A stretch of DNA of 50,987 nucleotides from Turicibacter sp. Its GTDB lineage: Bacteria > Bacillota_I > Bacilli_A > MOL361 > Turicibacteraceae. The stretch covers positions 1 to 50,987 of the forward strand of contig WRAJ01000002.1 of NCBI GenBank assembly GCA_009780245.1, in the 5' to 3' direction. The notes under the pieces are model-generated. The model did not search any database. It was not told the DNA's origin and saw nothing but the letters and a program-made list of their open reading frames with translations. Positions 25,615 through 33,546 of this stretch are shown one piece after another (position 1 is the stretch's first letter; the number at the start of each line of letters is the position of its first letter). The translations under genes and the position numbers were made by a program.

Positions 25615-25755
25615 ATGACAACTTTTAATCCGTTTACAGAAGCAATAAATCTTTTACCGTTGCCAGTCCAATTCTTGCTGACTATCGCAGTCGTCGTAGG
25701 CTTCATTATCGTGGTTCGCAACGAGAATAAAGAATCACAGTTTCGACTATCATAA
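25615..25755 (+). CDS. Small single-helix membrane peptide (46 residues)
   Basis: ATG 25615 follows AAAGGGTG. The sequence begins MTTFNPF, contains one membrane helix (about 17-34, VQFLLTIAVVVGFIIVV) and ends in a charged tail RNENKESQFRLS. No family recognised. The next mini-gene starts 15 bp downstream with its own good ribosome binding site, so the two look like a translated tandem pair. Candidates are holin-like, toxin-like or regulatory micropeptides. Confidence 0.5.
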   Translation: MTTFNPFTEAINLLPLPVQFLLTIAVVVGFIIVVRNENKESQFRLS

Positions 25756-25770
25756 AGGGGTGGTGCACCT

Positions 25771-25896
25771 ATGCTTAGATTTCACGTACTGTTAAGGTTA
25801 ACACGAGCATCTCCGCTATTAGGATATTTTTTAATCGCATTCGGTGTCGCGCTACTAATCCTTATGCTCCTAACCGAGAATGGTCGTGACTCTTAA
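25771..25896 (+). CDS. Small single-helix membrane peptide (41 residues)
   Basis: ATG 25771 follows AAGGGGTGGTG. A basic amphipathic N-terminus (MLRFHVLLRLTRASP) is followed by one strongly hydrophobic helix (about 16-34) and a short polar tail TENGRDS. It is not similar in sequence to the preceding 46-residue peptide but has the same size and architecture. No family recognised. Confidence 0.5.
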   Translation: MLRFHVLLRLTRASPLLGYFLIAFGVALLILMLLTENGRDS

Positions 25897-25989
25897 TCCG
25901 AACCACCATCTTTAAACCATTTGTCTGCCAAGGATTCATACACATCAATAACCTTTCCGGGCAAGAGCACTTATGTCTAGTGCTCTCTT

Positions 25990-26124
25990 TTAGTCTTCTA
26001 AATCTTTTTGTAACTCTGCTGTTAGCTCTTTTACAAGCTCCCAGTTTTGCTCTTTAATTGCTCTATCCAACTGCACTTTCAGCTTGCGGACATAAGCGTT
26101 AAACTGCTTATCTGTCATTCCCAT
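25990..26124 (-). CDS. Small helical protein of the mobile-element type (44 residues)
   Basis: ATG at 26124 on the minus strand behind a near-perfect AAGGAGGTG. The sequence MGMTDKQFNAYVRKLKVQLD onward is all-helical and charged (ends ELQKDLED). Short MTDKQF-type proteins of this sort are common in phage and conjugative-element regions of Firmicutes; that recognition is from general knowledge and not a diagnostic motif. It lies 38 bp downstream of the helix-turn-helix gene on the same strand and is probably co-transcribed. Confidence 0.6.
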   Translation of the reverse strand: MGMTDKQFNAYVRKLKVQLDRAIKEQNWELVKELTAELQKDLED

Positions 26125-26162
26125 GATTTTCACCTCCTTGGCCAATTTATGAATCAAGTACA

Positions 26163-26435
26163 TCAAACACGTGCGTGGTTTTCGACATTTTTTTCAAAGT
26201 TCTTTAAATTATTTTTAAAATTATTAAATTCATCGGCATCAAGTAGTTTTTTGATGCTTTCTTTGTGCACTAAGATCGGCATTCTAGCACCAATTCTTTT
26301 AAAATCTACGCCCTCATCCAATTCTCGTATTCTCAATCGGTGTATGAGGGTATCCTTTGGGACTTCGGATATCCGTGAGACGTCAGGGATGGTGTAGACA
26401 TATTTTAAAATTTCGTTGTAGTTGATGTAGCTCAA
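26163..26435 (-). CDS. Small helix-turn-helix protein (MerR/excisionase-like)
   Basis: 90 residues from TTG at 26435 (AGGTGA 5 bp upstream on the minus strand; a GTG at 26444 would overlap that site). The segment YTIPDVSRISEVPKDTLIHR fits a helix-turn-helix, followed by a basic wing-like RIRELDEGVDFKRIGARMPI and a helical tail. Size and layout resemble excisionase or MerR-like small regulators. It has a near-consensus promoter of its own. Together with the 44-residue gene downstream it looks like a remnant of a mobile element. Confidence 0.6.
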   Translation of the reverse strand: MSYINYNEILKYVYTIPDVSRISEVPKDTLIHRLRIRELDEGVDFKRIGARMPILVHKESIKKLLDADEFNNFKNNLKNFEKNVENHARV

Positions 26436-26458
26436 ACGAATCACCTCGCTTTTTATTT

Positions 26459-26487
26459 AGTATACCACACACGTATGTGATTATCAA
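26459..26487 (-). promoter_or_regulatory. SigA-type promoter of the small helix-turn-helix gene
   Basis: Read on the minus strand: -35 TTGATA (26487-26482), exactly 17 bp, -10 TATACT (26464-26459). The spacer holds CACATACGTGTG, an imperfect palindrome that could be an autoregulatory site. Confidence 0.8.
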
Positions 26488-26652
26488 TACTGACTTTGCA
26501 AAATAAACCTACTAAGAAAAGTTTAGTAGCCAGAAAGGTCGTGGACGAATGAGGACATTGATAGTTGGATAATACCGTTTATCTACCAAGATAGATGGTT
26601 TTCTTTTGTCTGATCCTGTATAATGAGATTAACAGAGTCGGAGGTTGAAACC

Positions 26653-27078
26653 ATGATTAAACCATTAGAGAAAAAAGATTTACCTGTATGGGCGCAGATG
26701 TGTGTGGACGTGTATCCCGATACAACGATCGAAGAAATGTTAAGCGATTATGAGCGTGGTCGTTTCCCAGACGATTATTGCCATGTGATAGACGGTAGCA
26801 TCACGGGGTTTATTAGTTTGTCTGTGCGTCACGATTATGTGAATGGCACTGAATCTAGTCCGGTGGGTTACATCGAAGGCATCTATGTTAAAAACGAATA
26901 TCGCAAGTGTGGCATTGCCCGTGAGTTGATCGCATTTGCCAAAGGGTGGTCACGAGAAAAAGGGTGTCGTGAGATGGCGTCGGATTGCTTGTTGGATAAC
27001 GATGACAGTTTAGCTTTTCACACGTCGGTGGGCTTTGAGGAAAAAGAACGTATCATTTGCTTCGCGATGACATTATAA
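26653..27078 (+). CDS. GNAT acetyltransferase, aminoglycoside 6'-N-acetyltransferase-like
   Basis: 141 residues from ATG 26653 (GGAGGT 7 bp upstream). The block RHDYVNGTESSPVGYIEGIYV, the acetyl-CoA loop YRKCGIAREL, and MASDCLLDNDDSLAFHTSVGFEEKERI closely follow the AAC(6')-I family pattern, including the DYVNG and SPVGYLEGIYV landmarks. Such enzymes acetylate aminoglycosides, but chromosomal relatives in low-GC bacteria may have other main substrates. The stop is 13 bp before prmA, and both appear to be one operon. Family strong, resistance phenotype unknown. Confidence 0.75.
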   Translation: MIKPLEKKDLPVWAQMCVDVYPDTTIEEMLSDYERGRFPDDYCHVIDGSITGFISLSVRHDYVNGTESSPVGYIEGIYVKNEYRKCGIARELIAFAKGWSREKGCREMASDCLLDNDDSLAFHTSVGFEEKERIICFAMTL

Positions 27079-27091
27079 GGTGGGTACACGC

Positions 27092-28015
27092 ATGGAATGG
27101 TTAGAGATTAGTTATCACGCGACCGAGGAGAATCATGAATTAGTGAGTCAGATTTTTATGGATGCCGGGTCTAAAGGGGTAATGCTTGAGGATTCGCAGG
27201 TGCTGCACGAGTCCTACGACACTCAGTGTGGGGAGGTTTATCGGTTAAATGCCGCGGATTATCCCGAGGAAGGGGTGATCGTCAAGGGCTATTTGGCGGT
27301 GATGCCGGATGTGGCGGTCACGGTTGAAAGGGTTAAAGCGCAATTATTTCATCTAGCGCCAGCGGCAGCTGCTAGTTTTACTGTGACGACGCTTGCCGAG
27401 GAGGATTGGGCGCATAGCTGGAAGGCGCATTATGAGCCGATTGTTGTGGCGGATACGTTGGTGATTAAACCGAGTTGGCTCGCGCGTTCGAGTGATGAAC
27501 AGCTGATGGAAATTCTCCTTGATCCGGGGATGGCGTTTGGATCCGGCACTCATGAAACCACGCGTTTGTCGCTACAACTATTAACCCGTTATGTGACGGC
27601 TGATTCAAGGGTCGTGGACGTCGGGACCGGCTCTGGAATCTTGGCGATTGCCGCTTCGAAGCTGGGGGCTCAGTCGGTTTATGGGGTAGATTTGGACGAG
27701 ATGGCAGTGATGCGCGCGAAAGAGAATGTGGTGCGCAACGATTGCGATATTTTACTGGAGACGAATAATTTGATGGACGGTGTGCGGTCGCTCGGATGGG
27801 TACCAAACTTGATTGTAGCAAATATTTTGACGCCGATTATTATTGGGATGCTGGGCGATGTGAAGGCTGTTTTGGCTGAGGGCGGTGTTTTTATTTGTTC
27901 GGGCATTATTGAGGAAGAAAAAGAGGCAGTGACAGGGGCGCTTGCCCGTCATGGCTTTGAAGTTGTGGAAGTTCTTGAGGAGAACGGTTGGTTGGGGATG
28001 GTGGGGAAGCTTTAA
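27092..28015 (+). CDS. prmA: Ribosomal protein L11 methyltransferase
   Basis: 307 residues from ATG 27092 (AAGGTGGG upstream; GTG 27080 lies inside that site). An N-terminal substrate-binding domain (WLEISYHATEENHELVSQIF) precedes the methyltransferase with DPGMAFGSGTHETTRL (about 145-160), the SAM motif VVDVGTGSGILAIAA (about 174-188) and NILTPII (about 248). PrmA trimethylates ribosomal protein L11. The GC content is visibly higher than in the neighbouring accessory region. Confidence 0.95.
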   Translation: MEWLEISYHATEENHELVSQIFMDAGSKGVMLEDSQVLHESYDTQCGEVYRLNAADYPEEGVIVKGYLAVMPDVAVTVERVKAQLFHLAPAAAASFTVTTLAEEDWAHSWKAHYEPIVVADTLVIKPSWLARSSDEQLMEILLDPGMAFGSGTHETTRLSLQLLTRYVTADSRVVDVGTGSGILAIAASKLGAQSVYGVDLDEMAVMRAKENVVRNDCDILLETNNLMDGVRSLGWVPNLIVANILTPIIIGMLGDVKAVLAEGGVFICSGIIEEEKEAVTGALARHGFEVVEVLEENGWLGMVGKL

Positions 28016-28088
28016 ACTTTTGATGATTTTTGATTGAAAAAATTGTGCGGACGTGATAGAATATAATAGACAAAAGGAGCTGATTATC

Positions 28089-28559
28089 ATGTTGCCAACG
28101 ATTGCGGGTGAATTACTAGCGTTTATTGGTAAAGATGCGCTTGAAAGCGGCTTTGACGGTTTTGTTGTGTTTGAAAGCAAATCATTGTTGTATGAATATT
28201 ACAGTGAGAAATACGGTGCTAAACCTGCTAGGCATCGCAGGCTATATTTTGATACAGCAGCGACAAAGCGATTGATCAGAATCTATTTGGATGGGAATGA
28301 CACACCAGCCGACGTCTTAAAACCATCGCCGATTATTTCTGAAAATAGGGAAGTGGCTTATACGATTTCACCGGAGGAGAAGGCACGCCATAAGAACATC
28401 ATTGCTGAAGGTGAAGCTTATATTCGCGAGCATGGACACGGGATTGTACCGACTAAAGATCGTCGTGATTTGATTGGTTTTCGTTATGTGCTTGCGATTG
28501 AAGTGAGGCTTGGGCGTAAAATCAGTGACGCAGAGTGGGACAGCATGTCGATTCGCTAA
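28089..28559 (+). CDS. Uncharacterised 156-residue protein
   Basis: No family recognised. Soluble, with no signal peptide or membrane helix. The N-terminal helical region (LPTIAGELLAFIGKDALESG) is followed by mixed alpha/beta sequence with FDTAATKRLIRIYLDGND and a C-terminal KDRRDLIGFRYVLAIEVRLG block. Start ATG 28089 is preceded by AAAGGAGC at 8-bp spacing. A TATAAT at 28062-28067 lies 27 bp upstream with no good -35. It is flanked by prmA and an oxidoreductase gene and is probably a single-gene unit. Confidence 0.7.
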   Translation: MLPTIAGELLAFIGKDALESGFDGFVVFESKSLLYEYYSEKYGAKPARHRRLYFDTAATKRLIRIYLDGNDTPADVLKPSPIISENREVAYTISPEEKARHKNIIAEGEAYIREHGHGIVPTKDRRDLIGFRYVLAIEVRLGRKISDAEWDSMSIR

Positions 28560-28645
28560 TTTTTTAGGGTACCCCTCTACATAAGTAACGAGATTTGGTT
28601 CAAACTAAAGACGTTATGAATGTAAAATTTAAGGGGGAATTAAAA

Positions 28646-29518
28646 ATGTCAACACAGTCATTTCCAAAAAAAGTAGTTGGTCAAACACAACCGGTGCAAC
28701 CAGGGATTGAGTCGCAGATGAATCCACTGCCGATTTATGAACAGGAAGGGTATCAGGTTCAAACTGGTAAACTAAAGGGGAAAGTGGCCATTGTGACAGG
28801 GGGCGATTCTGGGATTGGTCGTGCCGTTGCTTTGGCTTATGTGAAAGAAGGGGCTAAGGTGGTCCTGGTTCACCACCCGCGTGAGGGTGATGATGTTAGG
28901 GTTGTAAAAGCTCATATTGATGACTTGGGTGGCGAAGTTTTGTTAATTGAAGGGGATTTGACGGAGCCGAATTTTACGAGTGAGATTGTGGCTCGGACGC
29001 TCGAGAAGTTTGGGGCGATTAATGTTTTGGTGAATAATGCGGCGGTGCAGTTTCCGCAGAAGTGCATTACCGATATTACCGATACGGATTTGCATCAGAC
29101 GTTTGCGGTGAACTATTTTGCGACGTTTTATTTGACGCGGGCGGTGGTGCCACATTTAACAACGGGTGATTGCATCATTAATACGACTTCGGTAACGGCG
29201 TACGAGGGGAATGAGCAGTTGCTTGATTATTCGTCGACCAAGGGAGCGTTGCGCACTTTCACGCAGTCGTTGGCGTTGAATTTGGCGAAAAAGGGGATTC
29301 GTGTGAATGCGGTGGCGCCAGGTCCGATTTGGACGCCTTTGATTCCCGCTTCGTTTGATAAGGAGCATGTGGCGAAGTTTGGAACAACGGTGCCGCTTGG
29401 ACGCTTAGGGCAACCGGTTGAATTGGCTGGTGCTTATGTGTTGCTGGCGAGCACGGATGCTTCTTACATGTCGGGAACGACAATTCATGTGAATGGGGGA
29501 ACGATTACGGATAGTTAA
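28646..29518 (+). CDS. Short-chain dehydrogenase (YdaD/YhdF/YhxC-like)
   Basis: 290 residues from ATG 28646 (AAGGGGGAA upstream). The N-terminal extension (1-45, PKKVVGQTQPVQPGIESQMN) is typical of the general-stress GSP39/YhdF-type SDR group. The cofactor motif TGGDSGIGRA is at about 54-63, NNAA at about 142-145, the catalytic Ser in NTTSVTAYEG and the YSSTKGA (Y-x-x-x-K) at about 205. The C-terminus VNGGTITDS is standard. It reduces or oxidises an unknown alcohol/carbonyl with NAD(P). The gene has its own terminator. Confidence 0.88.
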   Translation: MSTQSFPKKVVGQTQPVQPGIESQMNPLPIYEQEGYQVQTGKLKGKVAIVTGGDSGIGRAVALAYVKEGAKVVLVHHPREGDDVRVVKAHIDDLGGEVLLIEGDLTEPNFTSEIVARTLEKFGAINVLVNNAAVQFPQKCITDITDTDLHQTFAVNYFATFYLTRAVVPHLTTGDCIINTTSVTAYEGNEQLLDYSSTKGALRTFTQSLALNLAKKGIRVNAVAPGPIWTPLIPASFDKEHVAKFGTTVPLGRLGQPVELAGAYVLLASTDASYMSGTTIHVNGGTITDS

Positions 29519-29525
29519 ATGAGCG

Positions 29526-29566
29526 ACTAGCGACCTGTTTTGTTGTGCAGGCTCGCTAGTTTTTTC
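29526..29566 (+). terminator. Rho-independent terminator after the short-chain dehydrogenase gene
   Basis: Stem ACTAGCGACCTG / CAGGCTCGCTAGT with one bulged base and a T6 run. Confidence 0.88.
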
Positions 29567-29651
29567 TTTTCTGAGGTTATTGTCAAATTTTGATGGCTTT
29601 TGAGAGGAGCATCGTGTATAATGATGATTTAGAGGAAGGAGCGAAAGATCA

Positions 29652-30317
29652 GTGGAATGGTTACACACACATCGAAAATGGCTTCATATCTGCCTCATTG
29701 TCATTGCTAGTGCTCTGGTGATACCGAGGTTAGATTATTTTTCTGTTGAAGCGATTGTGAATTTTTCACCTGACTCCCTTTGGTTGGCTGCTAGTTTGTT
29801 TTTAGCAATCTATGTCATCAAAGCGCTCGTGATGCTGATTCCCATCTCCCTTTTATACGTTGCAGCCGGGATTGTTTTTCCGCTTGTTTGGGCGTTTGTT
29901 GTGACCTATCTTTGTTTAATTGTCGCGCTAAGCATCGGGTATTTAAATGGCAAGAGTTTGGGTGAAGATAATTTGAGCAAGCTTCTTACGAAACAGAAGA
30001 AATTTGCTGAGCTGTTAGAAGCACGCAAAGCGAATTTACCCTTGTTTGCTTCGATGGCGCGCATCTTCCGTTTGCAATTTGACCTCACAAATATGATTTG
30101 CGGCGCTTTGAATATGAATTTCATCAAATTTCTCACAGCGTCTTTGTTAGGGGTTAGTCCAGTCGTTGTTCCTTACATTATCGCTAGTGCGCACATTGGA
30201 AACCCAACGTCCATGAATTTTTGGATTCCTTTTAGTATTAGTCTTTTGGTATCTTTAGTGGCTTTTGTCATTTATACGATTTCTAAAAAAACGAATAAAA
30301 AGCGTGTGGCGAATTAA
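29652..30317 (+). CDS. VTT-domain (TVP38/DedA-like) membrane protein
   Basis: 221 residues from GTG 29652 (AAGGAG upstream). Six predicted helices. The VTT core includes PISLLYVAAGIVFPLVWAF and the re-entrant-type segment ASMARIFRLQFDLTNMICG. Some relatives act as lipid scramblases or membrane-homeostasis proteins. The C-terminus is a basic KKTNKKR tail. A DUF2164 gene follows 19 bp after the stop and may be in the same transcript. A TATAAT at 29617-29622 lacks a clear -35. Confidence 0.8.
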   Translation: MEWLHTHRKWLHICLIVIASALVIPRLDYFSVEAIVNFSPDSLWLAASLFLAIYVIKALVMLIPISLLYVAAGIVFPLVWAFVVTYLCLIVALSIGYLNGKSLGEDNLSKLLTKQKKFAELLEARKANLPLFASMARIFRLQFDLTNMICGALNMNFIKFLTASLLGVSPVVVPYIIASAHIGNPTSMNFWIPFSISLLVSLVAFVIYTISKKTNKKRVAN

Positions 30318-30336
30318 AGATTTGACGGTGAAAGTG

Positions 30337-30567
30337 ATGGTGATGGAAATGAAATTGGATAAGTTGCAAAAGAAAGAAATGGTGGGGAAATTGCAAACCT
30401 ACTTCTTGGCTGAACGTAGCGAAGAACTGGGCGAGTTAGCAGCTAGTCTATTAGTGGATTTTATTGTGTCTGATTTAAGTGCGCCGATTTATAACAGAGC
30501 CGTTGCGGACGCTTATGCGTTAATGAGCGAGCGATTAGAAGAATTATTTGAATTAGAAAAATATTGA
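30337..30567 (+). CDS. DUF2164 family protein
   Basis: 76 residues. KKEMVGKLQTYFLAERSEEL, GELAASLLVDFIV and YNRAVADAYALM match the small helical DUF2164 family (function unknown). Three ATGs compete: 30337, 30343 and 30349. GGTG at 30327-30330 favours 30337, but the start is uncertain by a few codons. It sits between the VTT gene and the carboxypeptidase gene. Confidence 0.8.
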   Translation: MVMEMKLDKLQKKEMVGKLQTYFLAERSEELGELAASLLVDFIVSDLSAPIYNRAVADAYALMSERLEELFELEKY

Positions 30568-30593
30568 AGGTTCATAATAGGAGGTAATAGTAT

Positions 30594-31601
30594 ATGAAAT
30601 ACCCAAGCTTGAAAAAAAAGGCGACCATCGGCGTCACAGCGCCATCAAACGGCCTGGACGAAGCTTTCCATCCCTGGTTAAACGCCGCCAAAGTCAGATT
30701 AGAGCGCGAGGGTTTTAAAGTGGTAATAGGTGAAACCGCTTGGACGCAAGAAAAAGCAAGATCAGCACCCACACAGAAAAGAGCTTCGGAATTGCAGGCG
30801 ATGATGACGGACCCAAACATTGACCTCATCGTCCCACCGGTCGGCGGCGAATTAGCGATTGAAATTTTAGAACAACTGGATTTCACTAAATTCACGCCAA
30901 AGTGGTTACTAGGTTATTCCGATTTAAGCACATTATTGCTTGCTGTAACCCTAAAGACAGGCATTGCGACCGCGCACGGGCCGAATTTAATCGATTTACG
31001 CGGTGAGACTTCAGATGAAACAACTGCGATGTGGCAAACCGTTTTAGCGACTAAAAATGGCGAATCAATTGTTCAGTACGCCTCTAAAAACTATCAGAAA
31101 ATACGTCAATACGAGAACCCGCCCCCGTGGCTTTTCAATTTAACGCACCCAACAAAATGGCAAACCATCTCGGCTAAGCCTGTCAAATTCGAAGGCAGAC
31201 TCCTCGGAGGATGCATTGATGTGATTCGCCATTTAGTGGGAACGCCTTTTGGAGACGTGGCAACCTTTTACGATCAATTTGCAAAGGCCGAGCCGATTAT
31301 TTGGTATTTTGAAAATTACGATCTAAATAATGCCGAATTGAAAAGAAGTTTAACGCAAATGAGATATGCGGGTTGGTTTGATCATTGCGCGGGTATCCTT
31401 TTTGGGCGAGGGGCCAACATCGCCATTTATGAGTATCAAGCGACGGACGTTTACCGTGAATTAGCGGATGAATTAAGCGTTCCAGTTGTTTATGACATGG
31501 ATTGCGGTCATCTTCCGCCTCAGTTGACATTGATCAACGGTGCTTTTGGAAGAATCGTCGTTAACGATGACGAACAGTCCCTCACACAGTATTTATTTTA
31601 G
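30594..31601 (+). CDS. Peptidase S66 family (LD-carboxypeptidase / MccF-like)
   Basis: 335 residues. The N-terminal IGVTAPSNG and the nucleophile-containing LLGYSDLSTLLLA (Ser near 108), the Glu in WYFENYDL (about 238) and the His in MDCGHLPPQ (about 305) form the Ser-Glu-His triad of S66 peptidases. The C-terminal LLGGCIDVIRHLVGT is also typical. MccF-type members cleave microcin C-like nucleotide peptides; LdcA-type members trim muropeptides. Length and the PPPW linker favour the MccF-like branch, without proof. The ribosome binding site is AGGAGG. Confidence 0.87.
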   Translation: MKYPSLKKKATIGVTAPSNGLDEAFHPWLNAAKVRLEREGFKVVIGETAWTQEKARSAPTQKRASELQAMMTDPNIDLIVPPVGGELAIEILEQLDFTKFTPKWLLGYSDLSTLLLAVTLKTGIATAHGPNLIDLRGETSDETTAMWQTVLATKNGESIVQYASKNYQKIRQYENPPPWLFNLTHPTKWQTISAKPVKFEGRLLGGCIDVIRHLVGTPFGDVATFYDQFAKAEPIIWYFENYDLNNAELKRSLTQMRYAGWFDHCAGILFGRGANIAIYEYQATDVYRELADELSVPVVYDMDCGHLPPQLTLINGAFGRIVVNDDEQSLTQYLF

Positions 31602-31638
31602 GCACTACCTAGGTAATGCCAGTGAAAAGTGGTATACT
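31601..31638 (+). promoter_or_regulatory. Extended -10 promoter with upstream palindrome
   Basis: The palindrome GGCACTACCTAGGTAATGCC (31601-31620, one mismatched pair) overlaps the stop of the previous gene and covers the place of the -35. TGG-TATACT (31630-31638) is an extended -10. This drives the acyltransferase-LytTR-DUF3021 operon and looks repressor- or activator-controlled. Confidence 0.65.
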
Positions 31639-31676
31639 AACCACGTATAGAGATTAAACAAAGGGTGTGTTTCGTT

Positions 31677-32600
31677 TTGTCAATTGAGTTAGCGTCAAAT
31701 ATTATCGATGATGTCAAGCAAGGAAGGCCACTGTTGATTCACTTTGGAGAGACCGGCCGGTATTTAAAACGCAGAATTGCTCCCACTTGTATCTTCAGCC
31801 GGTGTCTACTTTTTTTGCTCTTTAATCCGCTCTTCCTATTGCGTGTGCGAATGCAGCCTAGCTTATGGAAACGGCGTAAGGCTCTGATGGCAAGGCTTGG
31901 TCGCGTTTTGTTTCCCTTCAAAGTGAAAGGGCACATTACCTCGTCTTCGAAGGGCCAAGTTTTTGTCATTAATCACCCAACATTAAACGATCCATTGTGT
32001 GCCGGTTTTTATGCGCTCGCTGCCTACCCTGAGCGTGAAATTATTTTACCTGTTAACCTTCCTTGGTACGAAGGCGTTAGCCGGTATCGCTTTAAGCTGT
32101 TAAAAATCGGAATCAAGATTGTGCCGATTTTAACGCCTGAAACAGCGAAAAAACTTGGAACTAGCGATCTAATTTCCAAAGTGCAAACCGCACTGATTCA
32201 AAATTACAACACTGAGTTTGCTAAGACGTTACAGGACGGCGGCTCTGCGGTGGTGGCGCAACAAGCGACGCGTCAACGCTACATTTTTACCGATTTATCC
32301 CAATCCGAATCAGGCGAGGGGATCTTGTCGACGGTTTCGCTCATTCTAGCTGGTTTTCGTCGCGAAAAATTATTAGAGCAAACCTGTTTCATTCCGGTTG
32401 GTGTGATCCCGCATGACCTTTACACGAAACCGAAATTAAACCTTTTCCGTGAGTACACCTTAAATTTCGGTGAGCCGATCGACGCTAGTGATTTAGCCGC
32501 GATTAAGAACGCAGCGAAGCGCTCGGCAGATTTGCACATTCTGCAAAAGCTCGCTGAACTTCTACCAGAAGTGCTTCGCGTTGAAAATAAAAATGATTAA
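31677..32600 (+). CDS. PlsC-like glycerolipid acyltransferase
   Basis: 307 residues from TTG 31677 (AAGGGTG 9 bp upstream; GTG 31665 would lie inside the site). A hydrophobic stretch (about 38-56) precedes the acyltransferase box NHPTLNDPLC (H-x4-D, about 100-105). INLPWYEG-type and PVGVIPHDLY blocks follow. Some positions differ from bacterial PlsC, and the family assignment rests on the H-x4-D box and layout. The first of three genes with a LytTR regulator and DUF3021 protein. Substrate unknown. Confidence 0.7.
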   Translation: MSIELASNIIDDVKQGRPLLIHFGETGRYLKRRIAPTCIFSRCLLFLLFNPLFLLRVRMQPSLWKRRKALMARLGRVLFPFKVKGHITSSSKGQVFVINHPTLNDPLCAGFYALAAYPEREIILPVNLPWYEGVSRYRFKLLKIGIKIVPILTPETAKKLGTSDLISKVQTALIQNYNTEFAKTLQDGGSAVVAQQATRQRYIFTDLSQSESGEGILSTVSLILAGFRREKLLEQTCFIPVGVIPHDLYTKPKLNLFREYTLNFGEPIDASDLAAIKNAAKRSADLHILQKLAELLPEVLRVENKND

Positions 32601-32615
32601 GAAGTAGGTGTGAAC

Positions 32616-33050
32616 ATGAAAATCATCATTCAAAATCCCATCGAAAATGAAGAGGATTCGATCGTGATCAATGTCAAAAACATGACAGACAAAGTGATGC
32701 GTGCGTTAGAGATTTTGAAGAGCCCTGATGATGTGAGTGTGCAGCTGGATAATCAAACGTTTAAATTGCCAATCCCAGAAATTTTCTACGTTGAGAGCGT
32801 TGATTTTAAAACGTTTGTCTGTGCGGAATCGGTGGTTTATCAAAGCAAACTTAAATTATATGAAATTGAAGCCGTCTTAGGTCAAAGTGATTTTTTAAAA
32901 ATCAGCCGCCAAGTGACCGTAAACGTGGGGAAAATTCGCAGCGTGGCATCCGCAGGGGGTGGGCGCATTGAAGTGATGTTAGCGAACGGTGAAAAGTTGA
33001 TTGTCTCCAGGCAATACGCACCCGATTTGAAAGAGAGGTTTGGGCTATGA
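32616..33050 (+). CDS. Stand-alone LytTR DNA-binding regulator
   Basis: 144 residues from ATG 32616 (GTAGGTG upstream). The N-terminal ~45 residues resemble the short dimerisation region of LytTR/DUF3021-type regulators. Residues 45-144 are a LytTR domain: IPEIFYVESVDFKTFVCAES, DFLKISRQVTVNVGKI, and GEKLIVSRQYAPDLKERF. Such regulators are controlled by the DUF3021 membrane protein encoded next to them. The stop overlaps that gene (ATGA). Confidence 0.88.
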   Translation: MKIIIQNPIENEEDSIVINVKNMTDKVMRALEILKSPDDVSVQLDNQTFKLPIPEIFYVESVDFKTFVCAESVVYQSKLKLYEIEAVLGQSDFLKISRQVTVNVGKIRSVASAGGGRIEVMLANGEKLIVSRQYAPDLKERFGL

Positions 33051-33472
33051 GATTAAAGAGAACATTGAAGTACATGGGCCAATTGTTTTGCGTCGTCACA
33101 ACGGCTCAGGTGGTTTTCATCTCAGCATTAGCAACCATCTCAGGTACACAGGCAGAAATTGATTACCGCATTCTACCTGCCATCATGGTCACGACATTCG
33201 TCGGTGTCTTACCCACCATCATGTTTGTGATTGGCACCGAAAACGTCTCGCGAAAAATCTACTATCTTCTAGTCGGCATCCATTTTGTTTTAACGACCAG
33301 CTTTGTCTTTCTTTCACTTAACCATTTTGAAACGTTCCATCGTAACAACACAATTCCTGTTTTTCTATTTTTCATCGCCATCTATTTAACGGCGCACATC
33401 ACCGCAGAAATGCGCACTAAAAAAACGATCGATGAATTAAACAAGCGAATAAACGCAACTCATCAGGACTAA
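33047..33472 (+). CDS. DUF3021 membrane protein (LytTR regulatory partner)
   Basis: 141 residues with four membrane helices (about 10-30, 42-62, 68-88, 99-118) and a charged tail. Size, topology and the ATGA overlap with the LytTR gene identify the LytTR regulatory-system type, where the membrane protein restrains its cognate regulator. No peptide gene is adjacent. Confidence 0.85.
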   Translation: MRLKRTLKYMGQLFCVVTTAQVVFISALATISGTQAEIDYRILPAIMVTTFVGVLPTIMFVIGTENVSRKIYYLLVGIHFVLTTSFVFLSLNHFETFHRNNTIPVFLFFIAIYLTAHITAEMRTKKTIDELNKRINATHQD

Positions 33473-33495
33473 TTGGCAACTCATCAAAATCGCCC

Positions 33496-33523
33496 TTGCA
33501 AACCAATCACCTACGTGTATAAT
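33496..33523 (+). promoter_or_regulatory. SigA-type promoter of the ABC-2 exporter operon
   Basis: -35 TTGCAA (33496-33501), 16-bp spacer, -10 TATAAT (33518-33523), just 24 bp before the ATPase start. Confidence 0.8.
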
Positions 33524-33546
33524 AATTGTACACAGAGGTGATTTTT

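Noticed and set aside
27465..27821. Basic Pro/Ser-rich minus-strand frames over prmA
   Set aside because: Shadows created by the higher GC content of prmA; no initiation signals.
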